Below, piece by piece: positions 25,250-33,645 of a stretch of DNA of 64,000 nucleotides. A program made the translations under genes and the position numbers. Each line of letters opens with the position of its first letter. Position 1 is the first letter of the stretch. This DNA is from Streptomyces sp. CB01635 (lineage in GTDB: Bacteria; Actinomycetota; Actinomycetes; Streptomycetales; Streptomycetaceae), in contig NZ_NNBL01000004.1 of the NCBI RefSeq assembly GCF_002803065.1, positions 253,831 through 317,830 on the forward strand. Direction: 5' to 3'. The notes beneath the pieces are model-generated. The model was not told the DNA's origin and ran no database searches. It was given only the letters and a program-made list of their open reading frames with translations.

Positions 25250-27553
25250 ATGCCGAACCCGGGGATGGCGGTGCTCGAGGGGGTCCTCGAGCGGATCACG
25301 TACGCCAACGAGGAGAGCGGGTACACGGTCGCCCGCGTGGACACCGGCCGCGGTGGCGGCGATCTGCTCACCGTCGTCGGCGCGCTGCTCGGCGCGCAGG
25401 CCGGCGAGTCGCTGCGCATGGAGGGCCGCTGGGGCTCCCACCCGCAGTACGGCAAGCAGTTCACCGTGGAGAACTACACGACGGTCCTGCCCGCCACCAT
25501 CCAGGGCATCCGCCGTTACCTCGGCTCCGGCCTGGTCAAGGGCATCGGCCCCGTCTTCGCCGACCGGATCACCCGTCACTTCGGCCTGGACACCCTCGAC
25601 ATCATCGAGCAGGCCCCGGCCCGCCTGATCGAGGTGCCGGGCCTCGGCCCCAAGCGCACGAAGAAGATCGCCGACGCCTGGGAGGAGCAGAAGGCCATCA
25701 AGGAAGTGATGGTCTTCCTCCAGAGCGTGGAGGTGTCCACGTCGATCGCGGTGCGCATCTACAAGAAGTACGGCGACGCGTCGATCTCCGTCGTCAAGAA
25801 CCAGCCCTACCGGCTCGCCTCTGACGTCTGGGGAATCGGCTTCCTCACCGCCGACCGCATCGCGCAGTCCGTCGGCATCCCGCACGACAGCCCCGAGCGC
25901 GTCAAGGCGGGCCTGCAGTACGCCCTTTCGCAGTCCACCGACCAGGGCCACTGCTTCCTGCCGGAGGAGCAGCTGATCTCCGACGCGGTCAAGCTCCTCC
26001 AGGTCGACACGGGCCTGGTCATCGACTGCCTGGGCGAGCTGGCGGGCGAGGAGGAGGGCGTCGTACGGGAGCGGGTGCCGGGCCCGAAAGGCGGGGAGGA
26101 GCTGGTGACCGCGGTCTATCTCGTCCCCTTCCACCGCGCCGAACTCTCCCTGTCCGCCCAGCTGCTGCGCCTCCTGCGCACCGACGAGGACCGGATGCCG
26201 GCGTTCCGGGACGTCGCGTGGGACAAGGCCCTGACCTGGCTCGCGGGGCGTACGGGGGCCGAGCTCGCGCCCGAGCAGGAGGAGGCGGTGAAGCTCGCCC
26301 TGACGCAGAAGGTCGCCGTCCTCACCGGAGGGCCCGGCTGCGGCAAGTCGTTCACGGTCCGCTCGATCGTCGAACTGGCCCGCGCCAAGCGGGCGAAGGT
26401 CGTCCTGGCCGCCCCCACGGGCCGCGCCGCCAAGCGCCTGGCCGAGCTGACGGGCGCGGAGGCGTCCACGGTGCACCGTCTGCTCGAACTCAAGCCCGGC
26501 GGTGACGCGGCGTACGACAGGGACCGGCCGCTCGACGCCGACCTCGTCGTGATCGACGAGGCGTCGATGCTGGACCTCCTGCTGGCCAACAAGCTGGTCA
26601 AGGCCGTGCCACCGGGCGCCCATCTGCTCTTCGTGGGCGACGTCGACCAGTTGCCGAGCGTCGGCGCGGGCGAAGTGCTGCGCGACCTGCTCGGTGACGG
26701 CAGCCCGGTCCCCGCGGTCCGCCTCACCCGCATCTTCCGCCAGGCCCAGGAGTCCGGCGTCGTCACGAACGCGCACCGCATCAACGCGGGTCAGCACCCG
26801 CTCACCCAGGGACTCAAGGACTTCTTCCTGTTCGCGGAGGAGGACACGGAGGAGGCGGGCCGGCTCACCGTCGATGTCGCCGCCCGCCGCATCCCCGCCA
26901 AGTTCGGCCTCGACCCGCGGCGCGACGTCCAGGTCCTCGCCCCGATGCACCGCGGGCCGGCCGGTGCCGGCACCCTCAACGGCCTACTCCAGCAAGCTGT
27001 CACGCCCGCCCGCCCCGACCTCCCCGAGAAGCGCTTCGGCGGCCGGGTCTTCCGTGTGGGCGACAAAGTCACCCAGATCAGAAACAACTACGAGAAGGGG
27101 GCGAACGGCGTCTTCAACGGCACCGTCGGCGTCGTCACCTCCCTCGACGCGGACGAGCAGCGGCTGACCGTACTCACCGACGAGGACGAGGAAGTCGTAT
27201 ACGAATTCGATGAGCTGGACGAGCTGGCTCACGCGTATGCGGTGACGATCCACCGCTCCCAGGGAAGTGAGTACCCGTGCGTCGTGATCCCGGTCACGAC
27301 CGGCGCCTGGATGATGCTGCAGAGGAACCTCCTCTATACGGCGGTCACTCGGGCCAAGAAGCTGGTGGTGCTCGTCGGTTCACGCAAAGCGCTCGGCCAG
27401 GCGGTGCGCACGGTCTCCGCGGGAAGGCGTTGCACGGCGCTCCGTTTCCGGCTCTCCGGGGGCACATCCTTCGGTTTGGTAACTTTCGATCGATCAAATG
27501 AGTCGGAAACGTCACACGGGCTTTCCGGAAGCGGGGCGAAGAGGGCAGGATGA
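25250..27553 (+). CDS. RecD2-like DNA helicase (SF1B)
   Basis: A 767-residue 5'-3' helicase of the RecD2 type, which acts without RecBC. An N-terminal OB-like and helix-hairpin-helix region (AGESLRMEGRWGSHPQYGKQ, VPGLGPKRTKKIADAWEEQ) precedes two RecA folds. Motif I is GGPGCGKSFT near residue 359, motif II VIDEASMLD, motif III GDVDQLPSVGAG, and motif VI AVTRAKKLVVLVGS. Streptomyces lacks classic RecBCD, so a role in fork repair is plausible. The last ~27 residues past AGRRCTALRF are low in similarity to the family and AT-richer, and may result from a lost stop codon; the citrate synthase promoter probably lies within them. Confidence 0.92.
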   Translation: MPNPGMAVLEGVLERITYANEESGYTVARVDTGRGGGDLLTVVGALLGAQAGESLRMEGRWGSHPQYGKQFTVENYTTVLPATIQGIRRYLGSGLVKGIGPVFADRITRHFGLDTLDIIEQAPARLIEVPGLGPKRTKKIADAWEEQKAIKEVMVFLQSVEVSTSIAVRIYKKYGDASISVVKNQPYRLASDVWGIGFLTADRIAQSVGIPHDSPERVKAGLQYALSQSTDQGHCFLPEEQLISDAVKLLQVDTGLVIDCLGELAGEEEGVVRERVPGPKGGEELVTAVYLVPFHRAELSLSAQLLRLLRTDEDRMPAFRDVAWDKALTWLAGRTGAELAPEQEEAVKLALTQKVAVLTGGPGCGKSFTVRSIVELARAKRAKVVLAAPTGRAAKRLAELTGAEASTVHRLLELKPGGDAAYDRDRPLDADLVVIDEASMLDLLLANKLVKAVPPGAHLLFVGDVDQLPSVGAGEVLRDLLGDGSPVPAVRLTRIFRQAQESGVVTNAHRINAGQHPLTQGLKDFFLFAEEDTEEAGRLTVDVAARRIPAKFGLDPRRDVQVLAPMHRGPAGAGTLNGLLQQAVTPARPDLPEKRFGGRVFRVGDKVTQIRNNYEKGANGVFNGTVGVVTSLDADEQRLTVLTDEDEEVVYEFDELDELAHAYAVTIHRSQGSEYPCVVIPVTTGAWMMLQRNLLYTAVTRAKKLVVLVGSRKALGQAVRTVSAGRRCTALRFRLSGGTSFGLVTFDRSNESETSHGLSGSGAKRAG

Positions 27554-27561
27554 GCAGGTTG

Positions 27562-27578
27562 GCGGCACTCAGTGCCGC
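27562..27578. terminator. Short hairpin after the helicase gene
   Basis: GCGGCAC-TCA-GTGCCGC is a perfect 7-bp stem 9 bases after the helicase stop. It is a weak terminator or part of the citrate synthase leader; a loop of three bases limits its strength. Confidence 0.35.
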
Positions 27579-27687
27579 GAATAGGCCCAATGGTCGACCC
27601 CGAGTGCACTCTGCTGGGCCAAGTGGGGGATGGTAGAGAACAGTCAGGGCACCTCGAAGAAGAGGCACTACGTCGGTGAGGGATGAC

Positions 27688-28977
27688 GTGAGCGACAACT
27701 CTGTAGTACTGCGGTACGGCGATGGCGAGTACACCTACCCGGTGATCGACAGCACCGTCGGTGACAAGGGCTTCGACATCGGGAAGCTCCGGGCTCAGAC
27801 CGGTCTGGTGACCCTCGACAGCGGATACGGCAACACCGCCGCCTATAAATCCGCGATCACCTATCTCGACGGTGAGCAGGGCATCCTCCGGTACCGCGGC
27901 TACCCGATCGAGCAGCTGGCCGAGCGTTCCACCTTCACCGAGGTGGCCTACCTGCTGATCAACGGCGAGCTCCCGACCGTCGACGAGCTCTCCACTTTCA
28001 AGAACGAGATCACCGGGCACACGCTGCTCCACGAGGACGTCAAGCGGTTCTTCGACGGCTTCCCGCGTGACGCCCACCCGATGGCGATGCTGTCCTCCGT
28101 GGTCAGCGCGCTGTCGACGTTCTACCAGGACAGCCACAACCCGTTCGACGAGCAGCAGCGCCACCTGTCGACGATCCGGCTGCTCGCCAAGCTGCCGACG
28201 ATCGCGGCGTACGCGTACAAGAAGTCGATCGGCCACCCGTTCGTCTACCCGCGCAACGACCTCGGCTACGTCGAGAACTTCCTGCGCATGACGTTCTCGG
28301 TGCCGGCGCAGGAGTACGACCTCGACCCGGTCGTCGTCGCCGCGCTCGAGAAGCTGCTCATCCTGCACGCGGACCACGAGCAGAACTGTTCGACGTCCAC
28401 CGTGCGTCTGGTCGGCTCCTCGCAGGCGAACATGTTCGCCTCGATCTCCGCCGGTATCTCCGCGCTGTGGGGCCCGCTGCACGGCGGCGCCAACCAGTCG
28501 GTCCTGGAGATGCTCGAGGGCATCCAGGCCAACGGCGGCGATGTCGACTCCTTCATCCGCAAGGTGAAGAACAAGGAGGACGGCGTCCGCCTGATGGGCT
28601 TCGGCCACCGGGTGTACAAGTCCTTCGACCCGCGCGCCAAGATCATCAAGGCCGCGGCGCACGATGTCCTCTCGGCCCTCGGCAAGTCCGACGAGCTGCT
28701 CGACATCGCGCTCAAGCTGGAGGAGCACGCGCTCTCCGACGAGTACTTCGTCTCGCGCAACCTCTACCCGAACGTCGACTTCTACACGGGCCTCATCTAC
28801 CGGGCCATGGGCTTCCCGACCGAGATGTTCACGGTCCTGTTCGCCCTCGGCCGACTGCCGGGCTGGATCGCCCAGTGGCACGAGATGATCAAGGAGCCGG
28901 GATCGCGCATCGGCCGCCCGCGCCAGATCTACACCGGCGAGGTCCTGCGTGACTTCGTCCCCGTCGAGGCCCGCTGA
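27688..28977 (+). CDS. citA: Citrate synthase
   Basis: A 429-residue hexameric-type citrate synthase that condenses acetyl-CoA with oxaloacetate at the entry of the TCA cycle. Active-site residues sit where expected: His265 in GPLHGGANQ, His307 in GFGHRVYK and Asp364 in NVDFYTG. The N-terminal beta domain (VVLRYGDGEYTYPVIDSTVGD) is present, as in the NADH-sensitive large subtype. GTG 27688 follows GAGGGATGAC and gives the usual length; GTG 27676 is possible. The final 13 codons and following bases are duplicated 89 bp downstream. Confidence 0.97.
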   Translation: MSDNSVVLRYGDGEYTYPVIDSTVGDKGFDIGKLRAQTGLVTLDSGYGNTAAYKSAITYLDGEQGILRYRGYPIEQLAERSTFTEVAYLLINGELPTVDELSTFKNEITGHTLLHEDVKRFFDGFPRDAHPMAMLSSVVSALSTFYQDSHNPFDEQQRHLSTIRLLAKLPTIAAYAYKKSIGHPFVYPRNDLGYVENFLRMTFSVPAQEYDLDPVVVAALEKLLILHADHEQNCSTSTVRLVGSSQANMFASISAGISALWGPLHGGANQSVLEMLEGIQANGGDVDSFIRKVKNKEDGVRLMGFGHRVYKSFDPRAKIIKAAAHDVLSALGKSDELLDIALKLEEHALSDEYFVSRNLYPNVDFYTGLIYRAMGFPTEMFTVLFALGRLPGWIAQWHEMIKEPGSRIGRPRQIYTGEVLRDFVPVEAR

Positions 28978-29075
28978 TCCTCGGCCGGGGGTCCGGGGGT
29001 TGCTCCCCGGGTCAGCACAGCACCGGCGAGGTCCTGCGTGACTTCGTCCCCGTCGAGGCCCGCTGATCCTCGGCC
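28932..29075 (+). repeat. Tandem duplication of the citrate synthase 3' end
   Basis: Fifty-five bases (28932-28986), encoding the last residues TGEVLRDFVPVEAR, the stop and a few bases beyond, recur without a mismatch at 29021-29075, a period of 89 bp. Similarity then continues loosely into a G/C palindrome after each copy. The second copy is outside the gene and untranslated. Confidence 0.95.
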
Positions 29076-29194
29076 AGGGGTCCGGGGGGCGCCCCCGGGT
29101 CTGCGCGGCCCGCGCTGCGTGACCGCACACCATGCAGCGCACCCCGCATGCAGCGCACCCCGCGTAGAGCGGGAGCAGAAGTAAAGAGAAAGCG

Positions 29195-29248
29195 GAAAGC
29201 GCCCCGCTGCCAGTCCCCCCACGGGCCGGCAGTCGGGGCGCTTTCCTT
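29195..29248. terminator. Strong terminator after citrate synthase
   Basis: GAAAGCGCCCCGCTGCC (29195-29211) pairs with GGCAGTCGGGGCGCTTTC (29228-29245) with one bulged T, and is followed by CTTTG. The opposite strand has a pyrimidine-rich tail as well (CTTTCTCTTTAC). It can stop citrate synthase transcripts and any reading through from copA. Confidence 0.85.
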
Positions 29249-29650
29249 TGTCCCGGTGCGGATTCCCCCCACGGGATCCGTCCGGGCGTCTATGGTGCGG
29301 TCTGCCGGGACGCGTACACGGGAGGGCCGCTCAAGCTCTCCGTGGCACGTGTCCCGGCCAACGCAGTCGGGTCCGTCCCCCAAGACGGCCCCGGTCAACA
29401 CAGAAACGCCCCCCAAGACGTTCCTGCATCGCCTCCTTAGACTCACGAGAACCTCAAATGGTTACGTTCGGATCACTGTGATCTGCGTCTCTTGCATATG
29501 TCCTGATCGTGCGCAAGAGACCCCATATGTAGATCGAGGTTCGGACGTGAGAATGCTGCGGTTGTGATGTGAGGCGAATGTGAAGACCCCTTGATGATGG
29601 GCCAGAGCAGGGGCGATGGGAAGTCCTTCCAGAAAAAGGGGCCCTCACCT
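29249..29650. other. Gene-free, AT-richer stretch
   Basis: About 400 bases between two convergent genes with no convincing protein gene. From 29440 to 29590 the base composition drops well below the surroundings (for example CTTGCATATGTCCTGATCG and CCCATATGTAGATCGAGG), as at a promoter. The block points towards the end of copA, where no plus-strand gene starts except a short frame at 29591 that runs antisense into copA. It may be a promoter stranded by insertion of the copper genes, or an unrecognised RNA gene. Confidence 0.4.
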
Positions 29651-32011
29651 TCAGGAAAACGTCCGCAGCCGGAGGCTGTTCGTCACCACGAAGACCGACG
29701 AGAACGCCATCGCGGCGCCCGCGATCATCGGGTTCAGGAACCCCGCGGCGGCCAGCGGCAGCGCGGCCACGTTGTAGCCGAACGCCCAGAAGAGGTTGCC
29801 CTTGACGGTCGCGAGGGTGCGGCGGGAGAGCCGGATCGCGTCGGCGGCCACGCGCAGGTCCGCGCGCACCAGCGTCAGGTCGCCCGCCTCGATCGCGGCG
29901 TCCGTGCCGGTGCCCATCGCGAGCCCCAGGTCGGCGGTGGCGAGCGCCGCGGCGTCGTTGACGCCGTCACCGACCATGGCGACGGTGCGCCCCTCGGCCT
30001 TCAGGCGCCGGACCACGTCGACCTTGTCCTGCGGCAGGACCTCCGCGTACACGGCGTCCTCGGCGATCCCGACGGCCCGCGCCACGGACTCGGCGACGAT
30101 CCGGTTGTCGCCGGTCAGGAGCACCGGCGTGAGGCCCAGCGCGCGCAGCTCCGCGACGGCCCGGGCGCTCGTCGGGCGGACCGTGTCGGCGACCGTGATG
30201 ACACCCCGTGCCACCCCGTCCCACGCGACGGCGACGGCGGTACGGCCCGCGGCCTCGGCGGCGGTCTTGGCGGCGGCGAGGGCGGGCGGCAGGGTGATCC
30301 CGTGCTCGGCGAGGAGCCGCTCCCGGCCGACGAGGACGTCGTGCCGGTCCACCACGCCGCGGACGCCGAGCCCGGCGAGCGCGGTGAAGCGGCTGACGGC
30401 GGGCAGCGCTCCGGCCCGGTCGGCGGCGCCTTCCGCGACGGCACGGGCGACGGGGTGCTCGGAGGCGTGCTCCACGGCCCCGGCCAGCCGCAGCAGCGTT
30501 TTCTCCTCGACGCCCTCGGCGGTGTACGCGTCCTGGAGCGTCATCCGGCCGGTCGTCACCGTGCCGGTCTTGTCGAGTACGACGGTGTCGACGCGGCGTG
30601 TGTTCTCCAGGACCTCGGGCCCCTTGATGAGGATGCCGAGCTGGGCGCCACGGCCGGTGCCGACCATGAGCGCGGTCGGGGTCGCGAGGCCGAGCGAGCA
30701 GGGGCAGGCGATGATCAGGACGGCGACGGCCGAGGTGAACGCGGCGGTCACCTCACCGGTGGCGAGCAGCCACCCGGCGAACGTGCCGAGCGCGATGACG
30801 AACACCACCGGCACGAACACGCCGGCGATCCGGTCGGCGAGGCGCTGCACCTCGGCCTTGCCGGTCTGCGCGTCCTCGACGAGGCGCGCCATGCGGGCGA
30901 GCTGGGTGTCGGCGCCGACGCGGGTCGCCTCGACGACGAGCCGCCCGCCCGCGTTCACTGTCGCGCCGGCCACGGCGTCCCCGACGGTCACGTCCATGGG
31001 CACGGACTCGCCGGTGAGCAGGGCGGCGTCGACGGCTGAGGTGCCCTCGACGACCGTGCCGTCGGTCGCGATCTTCTCGCCGGGCCGCACGACGAACCGG
31101 TCGCCGGGCCTCAGCCGCCCGACCGGTACGCGCACTTCCGCGCCCGAGGCGTCCAGTACGGCGACGTCCTTGGCGCCGAGTTCGAGCAGGGCGCGCAGGG
31201 CGGTGCCGGCGCGGCGCTTGGAGCGGGCCTCCAGATAGCGGCCGAGCAGGATCAGGGTGACGACGCCCGCGGCGACTTCGAGGTAGATGGTGGAGGAGGA
31301 GTCGGTGCGGTCGACGGCGAACGTGAATCCGTGCCGCATCCCGCTCATCCCGGCGTCGCCGAGGAACAGAGCCCACAGCGACCAGCCGAACGCGGCGAGC
31401 GTCCCCACGGAGACGAGCGTGTCCATGGTGGCCGCGCCGTGCCGCGCGTTGGTCCAGGCGGCGTGGTGGAAGGGGAGCCCGCCCCAGACGGCGACCGGGG
31501 CGGCGAGAGTGAGGGAGAGCCACTGCCAGTTGTCGAACTGGAGGGCGGGCACCATCGCCAGCAGGACGACGGGCAGGGAGAGCAGCGCGCAGACGACGAG
31601 GCGCCGGCGCAACGGGGCAGTGGGGTCGGGTTCGGCGCCGGTTCCGCTCCTGGTTTCCGTGCGGACCTCGACCGGGGTCACATCGCCGGCCCCGCCCGGA
31701 TGACCGTCCGCGGTGGCTTCTACCGCCTCCTCACGGACAACCGGCTCCTCACGGACGACCGGCTCCTCCCGGACCACCGGCTCCGCCGTGTACCCGAGCT
31801 TCCGCACCGTCGCGACCAGGTCGGCGACCTCGACCCCGGGCGCGTACGCGACCCTCGCCTTCTCGGTCGCGAGATTGACCGTCGCCGTCACGCCGTCGAG
31901 GCGGTTGAGCTTCTTCTCGATACGGGCCGAGCAGGAGGCGCAGGTCATCCCGCCGACGGCGAGCTCCACCTCGGAGAGCGGCCCGGCCGTGGTGTCCGTG
32001 GGCGTGGTCAT
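29651..32011 (-). CDS. copA: Copper-translocating P-type ATPase
   Basis: A 786-residue P1B-type ATPase exporting Cu(I). The N-terminal metal-binding domain has GMTCASC (Cys24, Cys27). After a linker with three repeats of the type VVREEP come eight predicted helices, the CPC ion-site motif in IACPCSLGLATP, the phosphorylation motif DKTGTVTTGRM, the HP motif (ASEHPVA) and the hinge GDGVNDAAAL. It is the second gene of a copZ-copA operon (91-base gap) with a CsoR-type operator ahead of copZ. No CsoR gene is in the window, so the regulator must be encoded elsewhere. Confidence 0.95.
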   Translation of the reverse strand: MTTPTDTTAGPLSEVELAVGGMTCASCSARIEKKLNRLDGVTATVNLATEKARVAYAPGVEVADLVATVRKLGYTAEPVVREEPVVREEPVVREEAVEATADGHPGGAGDVTPVEVRTETRSGTGAEPDPTAPLRRRLVVCALLSLPVVLLAMVPALQFDNWQWLSLTLAAPVAVWGGLPFHHAAWTNARHGAATMDTLVSVGTLAAFGWSLWALFLGDAGMSGMRHGFTFAVDRTDSSSTIYLEVAAGVVTLILLGRYLEARSKRRAGTALRALLELGAKDVAVLDASGAEVRVPVGRLRPGDRFVVRPGEKIATDGTVVEGTSAVDAALLTGESVPMDVTVGDAVAGATVNAGGRLVVEATRVGADTQLARMARLVEDAQTGKAEVQRLADRIAGVFVPVVFVIALGTFAGWLLATGEVTAAFTSAVAVLIIACPCSLGLATPTALMVGTGRGAQLGILIKGPEVLENTRRVDTVVLDKTGTVTTGRMTLQDAYTAEGVEEKTLLRLAGAVEHASEHPVARAVAEGAADRAGALPAVSRFTALAGLGVRGVVDRHDVLVGRERLLAEHGITLPPALAAAKTAAEAAGRTAVAVAWDGVARGVITVADTVRPTSARAVAELRALGLTPVLLTGDNRIVAESVARAVGIAEDAVYAEVLPQDKVDVVRRLKAEGRTVAMVGDGVNDAAALATADLGLAMGTGTDAAIEAGDLTLVRADLRVAADAIRLSRRTLATVKGNLFWAFGYNVAALPLAAAGFLNPMIAGAAMAFSSVFVVTNSLRLRTFS

Positions 32012-32102
32012 CGTGGTTCTTTCCAGGGGCGTACGGGACTACCGCCGAGCGTACGACCACGGGCGCCGGGCCGTGGTGGGCGGCCCGGCGCTCCCTGAAG
32101 TC

Positions 32103-32420
32103 TCAGGCCCGGCCGGCCAGCTCGTAGCCCGCCTCGTCGACGGCGGCCCGGACTTCCTCCTCGTCGAGGGGCGCCGCGGAGACGACAGTCACCTGTCCCG
32201 TGGAGGCCGCGGCCTTCACCGACATGACGCCCGCCAGCCCAGAGATCTCGTTCGACACCGCGCCCTCGCAGTGGCCACAGGTCATGCCGGTCACCTGGTA
32301 CACGGTGGTGACGGCTCCCTCGGCGCTCCCGGCGGCGTCCGAGTGGCACGAACCGCTGGGCGAGCAGCAGGAACCGGTCGACTCGGTGCCGATCTGGGGG
32401 AGCTCGGTCTGGGCGCTCAT
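32103..32420 (-). CDS. copZ: Copper chaperone (HMA domain)
   Basis: A 105-residue metallochaperone that hands Cu(I) to the ATPase. The C-terminal ~65 residues are an HMA domain with GMTCGHC (Cys48, Cys51). The N-terminal ~35 residues carry extra ligands (Cys18, Cys19, Cys25, His26 in GSCCSPSGSCH), which may form a second copper site, as in some actinobacterial CopZ proteins. ATG 32420 has AAGGAG 6 bases upstream. First gene of the copper operon. Confidence 0.92.
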   Translation of the reverse strand: MSAQTELPQIGTESTGSCCSPSGSCHSDAAGSAEGAVTTVYQVTGMTCGHCEGAVSNEISGLAGVMSVKAAASTGQVTVVSAAPLDEEEVRAAVDEAGYELAGRA

Positions 32421-32530
32421 GTCGTTCTCCTTGTCGAAGGCCGCGTGCGTCCCGGTCTGCGCAGGCGTGCGGCGTACCGTGCGAGTGAGGCGCCGGGGCG
32501 TCCCCGGGGCCTCCTGACTCTCACGAGAGT

Positions 32531-32547
32531 ATACCCCTAGGGGGTAT
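32531..32547. promoter_or_regulatory. CsoR-type copper operator
   Basis: ATACCCCTAGGGGGTAT is a G-tract dyad matching the known CsoR operator pattern. It lies 110 bases before copZ and overlaps the stop codon and last codons of the preceding PrsW-type gene (stop at 32537-32539). Confidence 0.85.
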
Positions 32548-33487
32548 TTCTCCAAGGGGGCTCCCGGTGGGCGAGCGAACGTACCCAGGCGATTCCCGCG
32601 AGCGAGATGATCACGAGGCCGCCCACCGAGAAGAGCGTGAAGAGGTGCTTCTGGGTGCCGGTCGGCTGCGGGATGTAGCCCTCGGTGAAGAGCGTGAGGG
32701 GCAGGTCCGTGTCGGTGAGCCGGGCGACTGTCCAGATCGCGATGCCGTGCATGGAGTCCCACAGAGCGTGCAGCAAGGAGACGCCCACATACGTGAGCAC
32801 CACCGGCGCCGCGAAGCGATAGCGCCCGTTCGGCCTGCGGAAGACCAGCAGGACGGCGCCGGAGATCGCCGTCCACAGGCCGTGCCCGAACGGTGCGAGC
32901 AGTCCGCGCAGCACCTCCGTCTCCAGGAGCGAGCGCAGGTCGATGCCCTGCGTGCCGACGGCCGCGTCGAACGCGTAGCCCGCGCTCTCGAAGGCCGCGA
33001 AGCCGAACCCGACGGACGCGCCGAGGACGAGCCCCGCCCGCAGTCCGCGCACCCGGGGCTGCGTGCGCAGCACGTACATCAGGGCGGCGAGCTTGACCGC
33101 CTCCTCTGTCAGGCCGACCCCGACGGACATCCACAGCGAGGGGTGCAGCAGGTGGTACTCCATGACCGAGGCGCCGAGCACCCCGAGGACGCCGCCGGCG
33201 GCGAAGCAGCCGAGCATCAGGCTCACGCCCAGGTCGCGCGCGTGGCGCTCGTACGCCCACAGCACGAAGGTGCCCGGGGCGAGGAAGCTGCCGAGCAGGA
33301 TCAGCGTCGGCAGCAGCGTCGTGTTCCTGGTCGCGAACGTGACGACGGCGGTCAGGGTCCACAGGGCGAGTCCGCCCCACAGCCAGTGCTTCCACAGGCC
33401 CGCCCGGATCTGCGGCACGGACGACGGGGGCCGCTTGGGACCGGGGATGCGGGCTCGGGGCGCGCCGGGCGGCTGTGCTTGAGTCAC
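32537..33487 (-). CDS. PrsW-family intramembrane metalloprotease
   Basis: A 316-residue membrane protein with about eight helices and all four PrsW signatures: the Glu-Glu pair in GLTEEAVK, FE in FAAFESAGYA, His in FGHGLW and His in LLHALWDSMHG. PrsW proteins cleave anti-sigma factors or other membrane proteins. The N-terminal ~35 residues are Pro-rich and cytoplasmic. GTG 33487 has AGAGGGA upstream. It is upstream of the copper operon on the same strand but separated by the CsoR operator, so it is probably an independent transcript. Substrate unknown. Confidence 0.9.
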   Translation of the reverse strand: MTQAQPPGAPRARIPGPKRPPSSVPQIRAGLWKHWLWGGLALWTLTAVVTFATRNTTLLPTLILLGSFLAPGTFVLWAYERHARDLGVSLMLGCFAAGGVLGVLGASVMEYHLLHPSLWMSVGVGLTEEAVKLAALMYVLRTQPRVRGLRAGLVLGASVGFGFAAFESAGYAFDAAVGTQGIDLRSLLETEVLRGLLAPFGHGLWTAISGAVLLVFRRPNGRYRFAAPVVLTYVGVSLLHALWDSMHGIAIWTVARLTDTDLPLTLFTEGYIPQPTGTQKHLFTLFSVGGLVIISLAGIAWVRSLAHREPPWRNTP

Positions 33488-33645
33488 GGCAATTCCCTCT
33501 GAGTGGGGGAGATTTGTGACGGAGTTTATGTAGATGTGCGTTTTGCCGCAGCGTGAGTTGGTGCGGGGCGCAGGCGTGGTGACCGGGCCGGGGGCTACGT
33601 TCGTCCGGTCGGGTGACGGCTGGTCGGAAGTGAGGCGCGAGGGCG

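Noticed and set aside
29591..31039. Plus-strand frame beginning MMGQSRGDGKSFQKK
   Set aside because: Runs antisense through copA with Arg/Gly/His-rich composition; only its first ~25 codons lie outside, with no ribosome site.
31735..31790. Tandem repeat in the copA linker
   Set aside because: Three copies of an in-frame hexapeptide in a flexible linker; ordinary slippage.
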